Source: Microbacterium aurantiacum
GTDB taxonomy: Bacteria > Actinomycetota > Actinomycetes > Actinomycetales > Microbacteriaceae
NCBI RefSeq assembly: GCF_002872075.1
Contig: NZ_PGGU01000029.1
Location: 71,435 to 135,434 of the forward strand
DNA length: 64,000 nucleotides
Direction of reading: 5' to 3'
Under the pieces are notes generated by a model. It did no database searches. It had not been told where the DNA came from and worked only from the letters and a program-made list of their open reading frames with translations. Made by a program: the position numbers and the translations under genes. Below, piece by piece: positions 18,704-28,525 of the stretch; position 1 is the first letter of the stretch, and the number at the start of each line of letters is the position of its first letter.

Positions 18704-19105
18704 ATGTTCGAGCTCGATCAGATCGTCCTCACGGGACTCACGGTGTTCGGACGCCATGGCGTCTACGCACACGAACGCGAGAACGGCCAGGAGTTCACCA
18801 TCGACCTGCGCCTGACGGTCTCGCTGCAGCGGGCCGCGGAGTCCGACGACGTCACCGATACGGTGCACTACGGCGAGCTCGCGGAGAAGGTCGCGGCGGT
18901 GGTCGCGGGCGAACCGGTGAACCTCATCGAGACGCTCGCCGCGCGGATCGCCGACGTCGCCCTCGAAGACCCGCGCGTGCAGCACGCCGCGGTGACCGTG
19001 CACAAGCCGCACGCCCCGATCCCGCTCACGTTCGCCGACGTCGCGGTGACGCTGCACCGCGGCCGCACCTCCGACAGCGCATCGACGTCGGAGTGGCCCG
19101 CATGA
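18704..19105 (+). CDS. folB: Dihydroneopterin aldolase
   Basis: 133 residues. It converts 7,8-dihydroneopterin to 6-hydroxymethyl-dihydropterin and glycolaldehyde. The N-terminal LTGLTVFGRHGVYAHERENGQ, VHYGEL and the VTVHKPHAPI segment with its conserved Lys match the family. GAAGGA precedes the ATG. The last codons overlap folK by 4 nt. The C-terminal tail after VTLHRG is a little longer than usual. Confidence 0.96.
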   Translation: MFELDQIVLTGLTVFGRHGVYAHERENGQEFTIDLRLTVSLQRAAESDDVTDTVHYGELAEKVAAVVAGEPVNLIETLAARIADVALEDPRVQHAAVTVHKPHAPIPLTFADVAVTLHRGRTSDSASTSEWPA

Positions 19106-19641
19106 GCCGCAACCTCACCATCCCGCCGCCGTCACCGGCCGTACGCCCTGGGCGACCGGATGCCGTCGCCGTCGTCGCGTTCGGGGCCAATCTCGGCGAC
19201 CGGCAGACGACCATCCGGCGCGCCGCCGAGCGCATCGGGCGTCTGCCGCTGGTGAGCGATGTGCGCATGTCCTCGCTCTTCGAGACCGTCGCGGTGCGCC
19301 TCGACGGGCCGGATCCGGATGCTCCGGGCTACGTGAACGCGGTCGCTCTGGTGACCACGCGTCTCGCGCCGGAGATCCTGCTCGGCATGCTGCACGCGAT
19401 CGAGGACGAGAACGGCAGGGAGCGTCATGAGCGCTGGGGCGACCGCACACTCGACCTCGACCTGATCGCCTACGGCGAGGTCGCCTCCGACGACGAACGC
19501 CTGCAGCTGCCGCATCCGCGCGCCGCTGAACGGCTGTTCGTGCTCGAGCCGTGGCTGAGCCTCGACCCGGACGCCGAGCTCGCCGGCCATGGCCGCGTGG
19601 CGGACCTGGCGATGCGACTGCGCGCAGAGGGCACGGAATGA
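19102..19641 (+). CDS. folK: 6-hydroxymethyl-7,8-dihydropterin pyrophosphokinase
   Basis: 179 residues. It transfers pyrophosphate from ATP to 6-hydroxymethyl-dihydropterin, giving the FolP substrate. FGANLGDR, the YVNAVALVTT region, ERWGDRTLDLDLIAYG and LPHPRAAERLFVLEP are typical HPPK motifs. An additional N-terminal stretch of about 20 proline-rich residues precedes the domain. It overlaps both neighbours by 4 nt. Confidence 0.96.
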   Translation: MSRNLTIPPPSPAVRPGRPDAVAVVAFGANLGDRQTTIRRAAERIGRLPLVSDVRMSSLFETVAVRLDGPDPDAPGYVNAVALVTTRLAPEILLGMLHAIEDENGRERHERWGDRTLDLDLIAYGEVASDDERLQLPHPRAAERLFVLEPWLSLDPDAELAGHGRVADLAMRLRAEGTE

Positions 19642-20120
19642 GACGCACCTCGGCCGGTCTTCTGGCGGTGCTCGCACTCCTCGGAACCGGCGCCGGGTTC
19701 GTGCTCGACCAGGTCCTCACGGCGACGGGCCGCGTGACCTTCACCCCGTCGCTACTGCTGCCGGTGCTCCTTCTTCTCGTCGGCGCCGCATCGCTCGGGG
19801 TGGCCTGGCCGGTGCGGCGCAGTGTGCGCGGAGCCGGACGCATCGACCCCTTCCGCGCACTGCGGGCGGCGACTCTCGCCCGTGCGTCGAGTCTGCTCGG
19901 CGCGATCATGGCCGGGTTCGGCGCAGGACTGCTCGTGTTCCTGCTGACCCGTCCGATCGATCCCCCGGTAGGGTCGACAGTGGCGATGCTGGCGCTGATG
20001 GGGAGCGCGATCGTCCTCGTGATCGCCGGCCTCATCGCCGAACAGTTCTGCACCCTGCCGAAGGATCCTGATGACTCAGAACCCAGAGACCGCGCCCCTG
20101 AACCCTACGGAGGGCGCTGA
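19638..20120 (+). CDS. DUF3180 membrane protein
   Basis: 160 residues with four transmembrane helices and a polar, charged C terminus. The internal segment RIDPFRALRAATLARASSLLGAIMAGFGAG matches actinobacterial DUF3180 proteins, which regularly follow folK. ATG 19638 overlaps the folK stop. Its 3' end overlaps the next gene by 50 nt, so translation of the two must be coupled or compete. Function unknown. Confidence 0.88.
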   Translation: MRRTSAGLLAVLALLGTGAGFVLDQVLTATGRVTFTPSLLLPVLLLLVGAASLGVAWPVRRSVRGAGRIDPFRALRAATLARASSLLGAIMAGFGAGLLVFLLTRPIDPPVGSTVAMLALMGSAIVLVIAGLIAEQFCTLPKDPDDSEPRDRAPEPYGGR

Positions 20121-20652
20121 CCGCACGGCCCTGGACCAGGGCACGTACGAGCAGCTGCGCACGGTGCGCAGTGAGAACCGGCTCGAACTCGACGGCACCT
20201 GGCACCAGATCTCGCCGCGCTATGTCGTGTCGCAGGTCGTGCAGAACGTGATCTTCATCGTGGTCGTCGCGATCGCGGCATCCGTTCTGGCACTCGGATT
20301 CGAGCAGACGTGGGCATGGATCCCCGCCGGTGCGATCGTGCTGGTCACGCTGATCACTCTCATCATCCTGCCGCGTCAGGCGAAGGCGATCGGCTACATG
20401 CTCCGTGCCGACGACATCGTCTTCCGCAAGGGCATCCTCTGGCAGCGCATGATCGCCGTCCCCTACGGGCGGATGCAGCTGGTCGACATCACCCAGGGCC
20501 CGCTGGACCGCGCGTTCGGGGTCAGCCAGCTGAAGATGGTCACCGCCGCGGCGACGACAGGCGTGCAGATCCCCGGACTCACGCAGGCGGCCGCCGAGGC
20601 CCTCCGCGACACCCTCATCCAGGTCGCCGAGACCCGCCGGACCGGCCTGTGA
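20071..20652 (+). CDS. Membrane PH-domain protein (bPH2, YdbS-like)
   Basis: 193 residues. Two adjacent transmembrane helices (about 50-90) are followed by a bacterial pleckstrin-homology domain: MLRADDIVFRKGILWQRMIAVPYGRMQLVDITQGPLDRAFGVSQL is the diagnostic region. Such proteins are paired with a larger multi-PH protein, as in Bacillus ydbS-ydbT. It begins within the DUF3180 gene and overlaps the next gene by 4 nt (GTGA). The role is uncertain; cell-envelope defence or stress is suggested by work on the Bacillus pair. Confidence 0.88.
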   Translation: MTQNPETAPLNPTEGADRTALDQGTYEQLRTVRSENRLELDGTWHQISPRYVVSQVVQNVIFIVVVAIAASVLALGFEQTWAWIPAGAIVLVTLITLIILPRQAKAIGYMLRADDIVFRKGILWQRMIAVPYGRMQLVDITQGPLDRAFGVSQLKMVTAAATTGVQIPGLTQAAAEALRDTLIQVAETRRTGL

Positions 20653-22745
20653 GCGAGCCGCAGTTCCCGCAGCCTCCCGCCGTGGCGTCGGCGCCGCCTG
20701 CCATGGAATCGTCGTCGCTCGCCGACGGCGAGTGGCACCGGATGCATCCGCTCACCCCGCTGTTCAAGGGCGGCCTGGCGCTGCTCATCATCGCCGGCAT
20801 CGTGATCACGAACATGCGCGACCGGGTCATCGCCTGGCTCGTCGGCCTGTTCACGCCCGAAGAGGCGCACTACGACTATAGCGGCGGCGACCCCGTCGAC
20901 TGGGTGCTTGAGAACAACCTGATCCTGATCGTGCTGCTCAGCGTGCTGGGACTGGTCGTCGTGCTGGTCGCCGCATTCTGGCTCGTCTGGCGTTTCCAGG
21001 AATTCCGCATCACCGGCGAGCACGTCGAGGTGCGCAAGGGCATCATCTTCCGTTCTCATCGCCGCGCACCGCTCGACCGGGTGCAGGGCGTCAACCTGAC
21101 CCGCCCCTTCCCGGCGCGCATCATCGGGCTCGCCAAGCTCGAGGTCGTGGGCGCCGGCACCGATGCGAACGTGCCGCTCGAGTACCTGGCGACCCCGCGG
21201 GCGGAGTCGGTTCGCGCCGACATCCTGCGTCTCGCCTCGGGGGCGCGTGCGGCTCGGCATGCGGCGGCGGATGCTGCGAGCGGTATCGCGGGTGCGCCCG
21301 TGGTTCCCGGTGCTCCCGCCGTCCCCGGCTCGGCGCGGGCGCAGCTCGTCGGATCGGTGAACGCCGGCGTGACCGGCCTCATCGAAGGCGTCGACCTCGC
21401 CGATGTGGCGCCGGAGAGCGTCGTCAAGATCCCCACCGGCCGGCTGGTCGGATCGCAGCTGATCGCCGGCGTGCTCTGGCTGCTGTTCTTTGGAGCCATC
21501 TTCGCGGTCGCCATGGGCAGCGCGGTCATCGGGAGCATCGCCGACGGCGATGGTGAGACGGGGGTCGTCGTCCTCGCCATCGGTCTGGGAATGGGAATCC
21601 CCCTGATCATCGCCGCCGTCGGTATCACCTGGGCGCAGATCTCCAAGTCGCTGCGGTACTCGATCGCCCCCACGCCCGACGGCGTGCGCATCACATACGG
21701 CCTGCTGACCACGGTGACCGAGACGCTGCCCCCCGGCCGCATCTTCGCCGTCGAGGTGTCGCAGTCGCTGCTGTGGCGTCCGTTCGGCTGGTGGACGATC
21801 AAGATCAACCGGATGAGCGGCAAGAGCGTCGCGCAGCAGTCGTCGGGGAGTGCTCAGCAGTTCAACATCGTGCTGCCGGTGGGCAAGCGCGCCGATGTCG
21901 AGCGCGTGCTCGCGCTGATCCTTCCGGATGCTCCGGTCGCCGACATCCCGCTGGTCTGGGAGCACGGCATCCTGGGGCCGGTCGAGGGCGACCCCTATCG
22001 CACGATGCCGGCCAGAGCCGGGTGGCGCCGTCCGCTGTCGTGGAAGCGTCACGGGTACGTGCTCACCGAGTTCGGGCTCGTGCTGCGCCGGGGATTGGTG
22101 TGGCGGAAGCTCGCCGTCTTCCCGCTCGCACGACTGCAGGGGGTTTCGCTCTCGCAGGGTCCGATCGACCGCGCGCAACGTGTGTCCGGCGCTCAGGTGC
22201 ACACGGTCCCCGGCCCGATCCACGGGTACCTCTCCGGTCTGGAACGCGATGACGCCCTCGCCCTCATCAGCGCCGTCGGCCGCGCTGCGGCTGAGGCGGC
22301 GAACCGGGACCACACGCACCGCTGGGGCGAATACGCACCGCAGGTGCAGGCGCCGGCATTCGCTCCCGCCCCGCCGGCCTTCCTGCCCCCGCCTCCGGCG
22401 TTAGCTCAGCCGCCCCAGGCGTTCGCTCAGCCGCCGACGCCGGCCGGATACAGGCAGCCGCCGGTCGCGCAGCATCCGGTTCCGCCGGTGTACGCGCCCG
22501 CGCCGCCGGTGTACGCGCCTGCGCCTCCGGCGTACGCGCCCGCGCCTCCTGCACCGCCCGTGGTGGCGCAGCCTCCCGCTCCTCCCGCGTCCACGCAGGC
22601 ACCTGCGGTGACGCCTCCCGCGTTCACGCCGCCAACCGCGCCGCCCGCCAGGGATCCGGATACCGCGGCTCGGCCGACGTCGGAGCCCGCGCCGCCGATC
22701 ACGCGCCCGCCGGCTCCGCCTGTCGCCCCGCCTTCGGGGGAGTAG
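20649..22745 (+). CDS. Large membrane PH-domain protein (YdbT-like) with proline-rich tail
   Basis: 698 residues from GTG 20649. Three bPH2-type units are visible, each with a pattern like REFRITGEHVEVRKGI or RYSIAPTPDGVRITYGLL followed by a region like GYVLTEFGLVLRRGLVW, separated by pairs of transmembrane helices. From about residue 560 the protein becomes a long Pro/Ala tail with repeats of VYAPAPP and PPAFAQ. It partners the preceding smaller PH protein. Function not established. Confidence 0.86.
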   Translation: MSEPQFPQPPAVASAPPAMESSSLADGEWHRMHPLTPLFKGGLALLIIAGIVITNMRDRVIAWLVGLFTPEEAHYDYSGGDPVDWVLENNLILIVLLSVLGLVVVLVAAFWLVWRFQEFRITGEHVEVRKGIIFRSHRRAPLDRVQGVNLTRPFPARIIGLAKLEVVGAGTDANVPLEYLATPRAESVRADILRLASGARAARHAAADAASGIAGAPVVPGAPAVPGSARAQLVGSVNAGVTGLIEGVDLADVAPESVVKIPTGRLVGSQLIAGVLWLLFFGAIFAVAMGSAVIGSIADGDGETGVVVLAIGLGMGIPLIIAAVGITWAQISKSLRYSIAPTPDGVRITYGLLTTVTETLPPGRIFAVEVSQSLLWRPFGWWTIKINRMSGKSVAQQSSGSAQQFNIVLPVGKRADVERVLALILPDAPVADIPLVWEHGILGPVEGDPYRTMPARAGWRRPLSWKRHGYVLTEFGLVLRRGLVWRKLAVFPLARLQGVSLSQGPIDRAQRVSGAQVHTVPGPIHGYLSGLERDDALALISAVGRAAAEAANRDHTHRWGEYAPQVQAPAFAPAPPAFLPPPPALAQPPQAFAQPPTPAGYRQPPVAQHPVPPVYAPAPPVYAPAPPAYAPAPPAPPVVAQPPAPPASTQAPAVTPPAFTPPTAPPARDPDTAARPTSEPAPPITRPPAPPVAPPSGE

Positions 22746-22747
22746 CC

Positions 22748-23449
22748 GTGCCGCGGGACGGACGCCTCGGCGTCGGCATCATCGGCGCGGGCCGGGTCGG
22801 ACCGGTCATCGGCGCAGCCCTGGCGGGCGCCGGACATGCGATCACGGGAATCACCACCGGATCCGATGACGATCGCGCATCAGCCGTGCTTCCCGGCGTG
22901 CCCGTGCTGGACGTGCTGGAGGTCGTCAGACGCAGTGAGCTCGTCGTGATCGCCGTCCCGCATGACCAGCTTCCGTCGCTCGTCGCCGGCATCGCCGAGA
23001 TCGGCGGCTGGCAGATCGGGCAGCTCGTGCTGCACACCGACCCTGCCTACGGCATCGAGGTGCTGCGTCCTGCGGCCGAGCGCGGCGCGATCCCGCTCGC
23101 GGTGCATCCGGCCATCACGTTCACCGGTACGTCGATCGATCTGCGTCAGCTGCAGGCGGGTTTCGCTGCGGTGACCGCCCCGGCTGCCGTCCTGCCGATC
23201 GGTCAGGCGCTCGCCGTCGAGATGGGCTGCGAGCCGGTGGTGATCGCGGAGGCTGATCGGGTGGCGTACGCCGACGCGATCCAGACCGCGACCGAGTTCT
23301 CCCGCTCGATCATCGGCCAGTCGACGAGCCGGCTGCGTGAGATCGGCGTGGAGAATCCCGGGAGCTATCTCTCGGCTCTCGTGCAGTCCACGGTCGAACG
23401 CGCGCTGCGCGAGGCATCCGGGCCCATCGATCCGCTCCTCGGCATCTGA
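22748..23449 (+). CDS. Rossmann-like DUF2520 protein
   Basis: 233 residues from GTG 22748, 2 nt after the preceding stop. The N-terminal VGIIGAGRVGPVIGAALAGAGH is a clear NAD(P) site, and the C-terminal half (VHPAITFTGT and GNPGS-like region) matches DUF2520. Proteins of this type commonly precede panC in actinobacteria and resemble ketopantoate or pyrroline-5-carboxylate reductases. Here panC is absent and a convergent DUF2207 gene follows. The reaction is unknown. Confidence 0.87.
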   Translation: MPRDGRLGVGIIGAGRVGPVIGAALAGAGHAITGITTGSDDDRASAVLPGVPVLDVLEVVRRSELVVIAVPHDQLPSLVAGIAEIGGWQIGQLVLHTDPAYGIEVLRPAAERGAIPLAVHPAITFTGTSIDLRQLQAGFAAVTAPAAVLPIGQALAVEMGCEPVVIAEADRVAYADAIQTATEFSRSIIGQSTSRLREIGVENPGSYLSALVQSTVERALREASGPIDPLLGI

Positions 23450-23467
23450 GCGCGTCGCCGATCCGAT

Positions 23468-23521
23468 GGAAGAAGGAACTCGTCGGTCATCGGACCGCAT
23501 TCTCGACGTCTTCCTCCTTCC
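23468..23521. terminator. Possible terminator between convergent genes
   Basis: A 12-nt arm at 23468-23479 is complementary to 23510-23521 with one mismatch (GGAAGAAGGAA with TTCCTCCTTCC). The loop is 30 nt, so the structure is weak, but it lies between the convergent DUF2520 and DUF2207 genes. Confidence 0.35.
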
Positions 23522-23564
23522 ACGGGGCCGCCGTCGGCCGACGGCTCCATCCGGAGAGCTGCGC

Positions 23565-25409
23565 TCACCGCCCGCCTGAGAACCCGCCGCCTCCGCCGCC
23601 CCCGGAGAACCCGCCGCCGGACGATCCGCCGGAGCTCGAGGAACTGCTCGAATAGGTGGCGGCCGCGTGCGACGACACGGCGAACGCGGCGAGATGGGTG
23701 CGGAGGTACGGAGAAGAGGGATCCCCGATCCACCCCGGCCCACGTTGCTCCCGTACGTAGGCGGATTCGAGCACGCCGCCCCACTCGTCCTCCTGCCCGA
23801 ACAGCATCGCGTAGGGGAGCAGGCGCTCATAGAGCAGGACGACGTTCACGCTGCCGTCCTGCCGCCGCTCGGCGCCGGTGTACGACTGCAGCATCTGCAG
23901 CCGGTCGGCTTCGGCGACGCGGATGAACTCGCGCACGCCGAGGAGGTACTCGTGTGCAACGGCTCCCTCTGGGGTGAGGACGGTGTGCTTCGAGAAGGTG
24001 TACAGGCTCGAAGCGAGCACGGCCAACGCGCCGAAGCAGACCGCGACGAGGGCTGGGATGGCCGTCACCCGACCGGATACCGCACCCCACAGGCTCAGAC
24101 CGAGCCCGGCGGCGACGACGGCGATGGCGCACCACTGCAGGATCATCGCCCCGCGGCTGCGCGCCTTCGTGGTGAGGCCGCGCGACGTCGCCGCGCTCTT
24201 GCCGCTCTGGATGAGGGCGTTCATGCGCCCGGCGAACGCGTCGTCGGTCAGAGGGAGGCTCACCACGCCCGCGGCATCCGCCCCGAGGAACAGCGCATCG
24301 AGCGACTCCACGTCCAGCTGATCGGGAATCCGGCCTCCGGGTGTGCGCCGCAGTTGCGGCTGCCCGGCGGTGCCGGGCTCTTCGCCGCCTCCGGATTCCT
24401 CGATGCGCAGGGTGCCGCGCACCGCGAGGTGCACGATCTCGGCGGGGATCGGGTCCTTCGCATTCGGCGTGATCGCGGCCGCGAGCAGCGGCGGCATCCA
24501 GTCGGGGACGTCGTACTGTGCGATGACCAGGCCGGTGGCGGTGCGGCGACGGCGCTTCAGCAGGGTCACGGCCAGGCATCCGCCGGCCGACAGGCCGAAC
24601 GCGCCGACCGCCGCGAGCGCCGGCACGGTGTCGGTCACGGTGTTCGGCTCGCGCGCGGAGGGCTGCGCGGCGGTGCCCGGCTCGAAACCGATCGCGACGG
24701 TCACGCCGTCCCCGGCGGCCCGTTCGCCGGACTCGACACGGAATACGGCCGCATCGCCCTCCGCGTCGGGCCCCTGCAGCGCGCACTCCTCGGTGGAGCC
24801 CGAGAAACCGGTGTAGCACCGTGCGGAGCCCGTGAGCCGCGCGGCCATCGCCGCGTCGAACGTGATCTCGGCCTGGAACGACTCGATCGCCTGGGAGCTG
24901 TCCAGCGGCAGCAGATCCCAGTAGAACTCGTCGGCGCGGCCGTCGTCGCGGTGCAGGATCACATCCGACATCTCGTACTCGATGACGTAGGTCGTGAGCC
25001 CGCGCACATAGTCGTCGTCTCCGGTGAGGACGAGGAGGAAGCCGTCTTCCTGCTCGGTCTCGAACGGGACGGCCGCGCCGGTCTCGTCGGTCACGGAGAG
25101 CACACTCGTCTCCAGGTGCGCGTTCTCATAGGTGAGGGGGAGGCCGCGGACGATGCCCCGGTTCTGGTCGAAGTCCGGGAAACGGGCGACGAGGGTCTCG
25201 GTGACGCGCAGCTGCGACCGGCCGTCCTCGTCGAGCCCGACGTCGTAGTGCGCATCCCACGACGCGTAGGAGAAGTCGTCCACATCGGCGGTGGAGGCCA
25301 CGGGCGCCGTGTGATGCGTATCGGCGGCGGATGCAGCGGCGGGAACGAGCAGAACCGTGCCGGCGACGGCGACCGCGGCGAGGGCGTGGAGCATCCGTGT
25401 GGCGAGCAT
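23565..25409 (-). CDS. DUF2207 family membrane protein
   Basis: 614 residues. A Sec signal peptide (about 1-28) is followed by an extracytoplasmic DUF2207 domain ([45 protein letters not shown]). Then come one helix near 269-290, a cytoplasmic region with a winged-helix-like part, two further helices near 425-475 and a C terminus of Ser and Gly repeats ([14 protein letters not shown]). This is the typical architecture. TAGCCT on the minus strand ends 7 nt before the ATG, predicting a leaderless mRNA. Function unknown. Confidence 0.88.
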   Translation of the reverse strand: MLATRMLHALAAVAVAGTVLLVPAAASAADTHHTAPVASTADVDDFSYASWDAHYDVGLDEDGRSQLRVTETLVARFPDFDQNRGIVRGLPLTYENAHLETSVLSVTDETGAAVPFETEQEDGFLLVLTGDDDYVRGLTTYVIEYEMSDVILHRDDGRADEFYWDLLPLDSSQAIESFQAEITFDAAMAARLTGSARCYTGFSGSTEECALQGPDAEGDAAVFRVESGERAAGDGVTVAIGFEPGTAAQPSAREPNTVTDTVPALAAVGAFGLSAGGCLAVTLLKRRRRTATGLVIAQYDVPDWMPPLLAAAITPNAKDPIPAEIVHLAVRGTLRIEESGGGEEPGTAGQPQLRRTPGGRIPDQLDVESLDALFLGADAAGVVSLPLTDDAFAGRMNALIQSGKSAATSRGLTTKARSRGAMILQWCAIAVVAAGLGLSLWGAVSGRVTAIPALVAVCFGALAVLASSLYTFSKHTVLTPEGAVAHEYLLGVREFIRVAEADRLQMLQSYTGAERRQDGSVNVVLLYERLLPYAMLFGQEDEWGGVLESAYVREQRGPGWIGDPSSPYLRTHLAAFAVSSHAAATYSSSSSSSGGSSGGGFSGGGGGGGFSGGR

Positions 25410-25415
25410 TCTCCG

Positions 25416-25421
25416 AGGCTA
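25416..25421 (-). promoter_or_regulatory. -10 of a predicted leaderless promoter (DUF2207 gene)
   Basis: TAGCCT on the minus strand ends 7 nt before the first base of ATG 25409. No ribosome-binding sequence lies between them. Confidence 0.5.
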
Positions 25422-25457
25422 CCCAGCGGCCGCCATCGTCGGCGGAAATCGCCCCGG

Positions 25458-25463
25458 TAAACT
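25458..25463 (+). promoter_or_regulatory. Possible -10 of lysS
   Basis: TAAACT lies 26 nt before ATG 25490. Unlike the leaderless genes, lysS has AAGGAG at 25478-25483, so this transcript would have a normal leader. Confidence 0.45.
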
Positions 25464-25489
25464 GGGACCGACTTTCCAAGGAGCCCCGA

Positions 25490-27019
<1,530 letters not shown>

Positions 27020-27024
27020 CAGCC

Positions 27025-28134
27025 TCACCCTCGCTGGAACGCCCATTCCGGCAGCATGGCGGCGCTGATCATCGAGCCCAGAAGTGCGGCCAGCCCGTAT
27101 TCGGGATCGATCTCGCGCACGAGGTCGAGGTAGTGCGCGGCGTGGCTGGAGCGTCCGAGCGCCCAGGACAGCCAGGCTGCAGCGGTGAGCGGGCCCGGTC
27201 GTGAGTCCCGTGGTGCCCGGGCGGCTGCATGGCGGGCGATGGTGAGCGCGCGCTGCAGGCGGGAGGGGTCGGGCTTCGGCCCCTGCCCGAGGAACACGGC
27301 GCCGAGGTCGTCCGGGATCGCCGTGCCGCTGTGCGAGTACGCGAGCTGCGCCTCGAGGGTGCCGATGCCGTGACCCACGTCGGTCGCCCACTGGGTGAGC
27401 GCCACGTCGCGGAAGATCGGTCGATCCAGGCACCACAGCAGCGCCGCGGTCGCGAACGGAGGGAGATTCTCCGGCTCAGCCAGGAGCATCTCGAAGAAGG
27501 CCGGGATGTCGTCGAGGAGTACGGCGGCGGCGAGCGCCTGCGGATGCTCGCCACCGGTCAGCCGGCCGGCGGCATCGTGGGCGAGAACCTCGTCGAGACC
27601 GCGGAGGGCGGTGCCGACACGTTCCTTCTCGGCCAGGTCGACGTGCGGAAGCTCTGCGCCGGCGAGCTGGTCGACGGCGACGTCGCCCGCGCGCGCGGCA
27701 GCCGGTGGCGCAGGGATGTCTCCGAGCGGGGCGAGCGCCGGCTCCGCATCCAGATAGCTCGCCCACCCCTCCGGCGTCACGCAGAGCGCGTCGACGATGC
27801 GCAGCCCGACGTCTTCCGCGCAGTCGAGGAGATCGTCGACGGCTACAGCCACCGGGAGCACGAGCCCGTCACGCGTCGCCAGGGCGCGCTCGTCGGTGTA
27901 GACGACGACGGCGACCGCATCCATCGCCGTCACGCGGGAGACGAGGGCGATGGCCGTCTCGACGTACCGGTCGAGGTCGACCTCATCGGAGGGAAGGTCG
28001 AGGCGCATCGCGCCATGGGCGCGTTTGCCCCGGAACGGAAGCAGGACGATGCTCTCGTGCGGGGTGAAACCGGCGAGGGCGGGGACGAGGCCGAGGAACT
28101 CGGCGGAGCCTGAGGCGGTGAGAACTGTGGTCAT
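27025..28134 (-). CDS. DUF4192 protein
   Basis: 369 residues. The opening motif SAEFLGLVPALAGFTPHESIVLLPFRGKR is typical of actinobacterial DUF4192 proteins, which are cytoplasmic and uncharacterised. The C-terminal half (LTAAAWLSWALGRSSHAAHYLDLVREIDPEYGLAALL) looks like helical TPR-type repeats. The start at ATG 28134 was chosen by homology pattern; there is no strong Shine-Dalgarno. Function unknown. Confidence 0.85.
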   Translation of the reverse strand: MTTVLTASGSAEFLGLVPALAGFTPHESIVLLPFRGKRAHGAMRLDLPSDEVDLDRYVETAIALVSRVTAMDAVAVVVYTDERALATRDGLVLPVAVAVDDLLDCAEDVGLRIVDALCVTPEGWASYLDAEPALAPLGDIPAPPAAARAGDVAVDQLAGAELPHVDLAEKERVGTALRGLDEVLAHDAAGRLTGGEHPQALAAAVLLDDIPAFFEMLLAEPENLPPFATAALLWCLDRPIFRDVALTQWATDVGHGIGTLEAQLAYSHSGTAIPDDLGAVFLGQGPKPDPSRLQRALTIARHAAARAPRDSRPGPLTAAAWLSWALGRSSHAAHYLDLVREIDPEYGLAALLGSMISAAMLPEWAFQRG

Positions 28135-28246
28135 CACGTGAGTGTGCTCGACCGCTTCACCGCGCGGGGGCCGAAAGGCTCGATGTGGATGGATTCTCGA
28201 GGAAGCCCCGATTGTGCAGGAGGAGTCGAGGCCGCGCGCGGCCGCG

Positions 28247-28252
28247 TACCAT
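28247..28252 (+). promoter_or_regulatory. -10 of a predicted leaderless promoter (small membrane protein)
   Basis: TACCAT ends 7 nt before ATG 28259. A GGAGG directly next to the ATG is too close to act as a ribosome site, which supports leaderless initiation. Confidence 0.5.
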
Positions 28253-28258
28253 GGAGGC

Positions 28259-28432
28259 ATGGAGAACTTCTGGCTCGCCGCGGCATGGTCGATCCTGCCG
28301 ACCATCGGTGTCAGCGCCGTCTTCTTCATGGTGATCCGCGGCATCCTGCGCTTCGACCGCACCGAGCGCAAGGTGCACGCGCAGATCGAGGCCGAGGAGC
28401 GCGCTGCGCGCGGCCTCCCGCCCCGTCTCTGA
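28259..28432 (+). CDS. Small single-span membrane protein
   Basis: 57 residues: one transmembrane helix (about 5-27, AAAWSILPTIGVSAVFFMVIRGIL) followed by a basic/acidic amphipathic tail RTERKVHAQIEAEERAARG. It is divergent from DUF4192 and precedes the cardiolipin synthase gene by 93 nt. Short proteins of this composition are conserved in Microbacteriaceae beside DUF4192, as I recall. No function is known. Confidence 0.65.
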   Translation: MENFWLAAAWSILPTIGVSAVFFMVIRGILRFDRTERKVHAQIEAEERAARGLPPRL

Positions 28433-28525
28433 CGCACCGGCATCCGCTACTGTGAAGCGAAGCGCCGCGTATGGCGCGACACCGTGGCGACCGCCGTCGT
28501 GGCGAGGAGAGGTCGAGGGGACGCG

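Noticed and set aside
20463-22319. 618-residue minus-strand frame opposite the PH-domain gene
   Set aside because: Arg/Asp/His-rich shadow without domain resemblance; the plus-strand gene has membrane helices and bPH2 motifs.
22470-22745. Tandem VYAPAPP-coding repeats considered as a DNA repeat element or CRISPR-like array
   Set aside because: They are in-frame codons for a Pro/Ala protein tail, with varying unit length and no spacers.
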